DNA of 6,460 bases, taken from Candidatus Omnitrophota bacterium (GTDB lineage: Bacteria; Omnitrophota; Gorgyraeia; Zapsychrales; Zapsychraceae). This document shows positions 6,131 to 6,460 of the stretch, piece after piece; the first letter of the stretch is position 1; each line of letters starts with the position of its first letter. Below the pieces are notes generated by a model. That model saw only the letters and a program-made list of their open reading frames with translations, had not been told where the DNA came from and ran no database searches. The position numbers and the translations under genes were made by a program. The stretch lies in assembly GCA_018399915.1 (NCBI GenBank), contig JAGYNW010000115.1, positions 1 through 6,460 of the forward strand, written 5' to 3'.

Positions 6131-6460
6131 ATGTCTGAGATATCCAGACGCAATTTTTTAAGAAAATTAGCGTACCTTTCTGTCGGCATCATAGGAGGAA
6201 CAGGTTTGGCAGGCTTATGGTGGAATAAAGAAATGTCTCTGAATAAAGATTTTCCTGATAAAGGCGCGCCCACATATTTGTCTTTGCAACGAAGCGGTGA
6301 GTTAAAGGCAAGGGGAAAGGACCTTATGGCACGGTTAAAGGCCTGTGATCTTTGTCCTCGCAGGTGCCGGGCTGACCGCCTCTCAGGGGAAAAAGGTTTT
6401 TGTCAAGCGGGCGCATCATTGAAAGTCGCGGCCTTTTATCCGCATTTTGGTGAAGAGGCG
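6131..6460 (+). CDS. PflX-type (COG1313) radical SAM protein with Tat signal, N-terminal part
   Basis: The reading frame is open from ATG 6131 to the window edge: 110 codons, 3' truncated. The start follows GGAGGA (6118-6123) by 7 bases. Residues 1-31 form a twin-arginine leader: SRRNFLRKLA (5-14) matches S-R-R-x-F-L-K closely, followed by a Gly/Ala/Leu-rich hydrophobic segment (15-31). No clear Ala-x-Ala cleavage site is visible, so it may remain as an N-terminal anchor. Then come YLSLQRSGEL (49-58) and a cysteine cluster C72-x2-C75-x3-C79-x11-C91 in CDLCPRRC...GEKGFC, followed by YPHFGEEA (103-110). This run is characteristic of COG1313 proteins, which are radical SAM proteins related to pyruvate-formate-lyase activating enzyme. 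The radical SAM CxxxCxxC motif itself would lie just beyond the edge and cannot be seen. The function of this family is not established; no substrate is implied by the context. Confidence 0.85.
   Translation, partial: MSEISRRNFLRKLAYLSVGIIGGTGLAGLWWNKEMSLNKDFPDKGAPTYLSLQRSGELKARGKDLMARLKACDLCPRRCRADRLSGEKGFCQAGASLKVAAFYPHFGEEA

Overview
The window looks like a piece of chromosome from an uncultured Gram-negative-type bacterium of moderate GC content. It encodes an AsmA-like envelope protein, a type IV prepilin-like protein, a TPM-domain membrane protein and a Tat-exported radical SAM protein. Together with the style of the NTase-like/TPM pair and the AsmA/DUF3568-like protein, this recalls Candidatus Omnitrophota or related PVC/deltaproteobacterial lineages. 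That placement is inference from remembered family resemblance and was not tested by a search. No mobile elements, CRISPR arrays, tRNA or rRNA genes are visible, and the window is densely coding.

Left part, minus strand (37-1586): a two-gene operon. The first gene encodes a nucleotidyltransferase-like protein with an all-helical C-terminal half, and its NTase active-site motif appears to have lost its acidic residues. The second gene overlaps it by 4 bases (ATGA) and encodes a secreted, membrane-anchored TPM-domain (YgcG-type) protein with a glycine-rich tail.

Centre-left (1587-1803): a divergent intergenic region. It holds a near-consensus sigma-70 promoter driving rightward transcription (TTGACG-17-TATAAT) and a weaker candidate for the leftward operon.

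Centre (1804-3699), plus strand: rtcB and the archease gene, a classic RNA-repair pair. RtcB joins 2',3'-cyclic phosphate or 3'-phosphate RNA ends to 5'-OH ends using GTP, and archease speeds its guanylylation and turnover. All expected RtcB metal ligands and the guanylylated histidine are present.

Right (3848-6460), plus strand: an AsmA/DUF748-like envelope protein with a DUF3568-like C-terminus, a type IV prepilin-like protein, a short-chain dehydrogenase/reductase started by TTG, and the N-terminal third of a PflX-type (COG1313) radical SAM protein that carries a twin-arginine leader and runs off the right edge. Gaps between these genes are short (20-50 bases), so co-transcription is plausible, but the products do not form an obvious single pathway.

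No wholly new system is evident. The points most worth a second look are the apparently inactivated NTase fold coupled to the TPM gene and divergent from rtcB-archease, the Tat leader on a radical SAM enzyme, and the AsmA/DUF3568-like composite protein.
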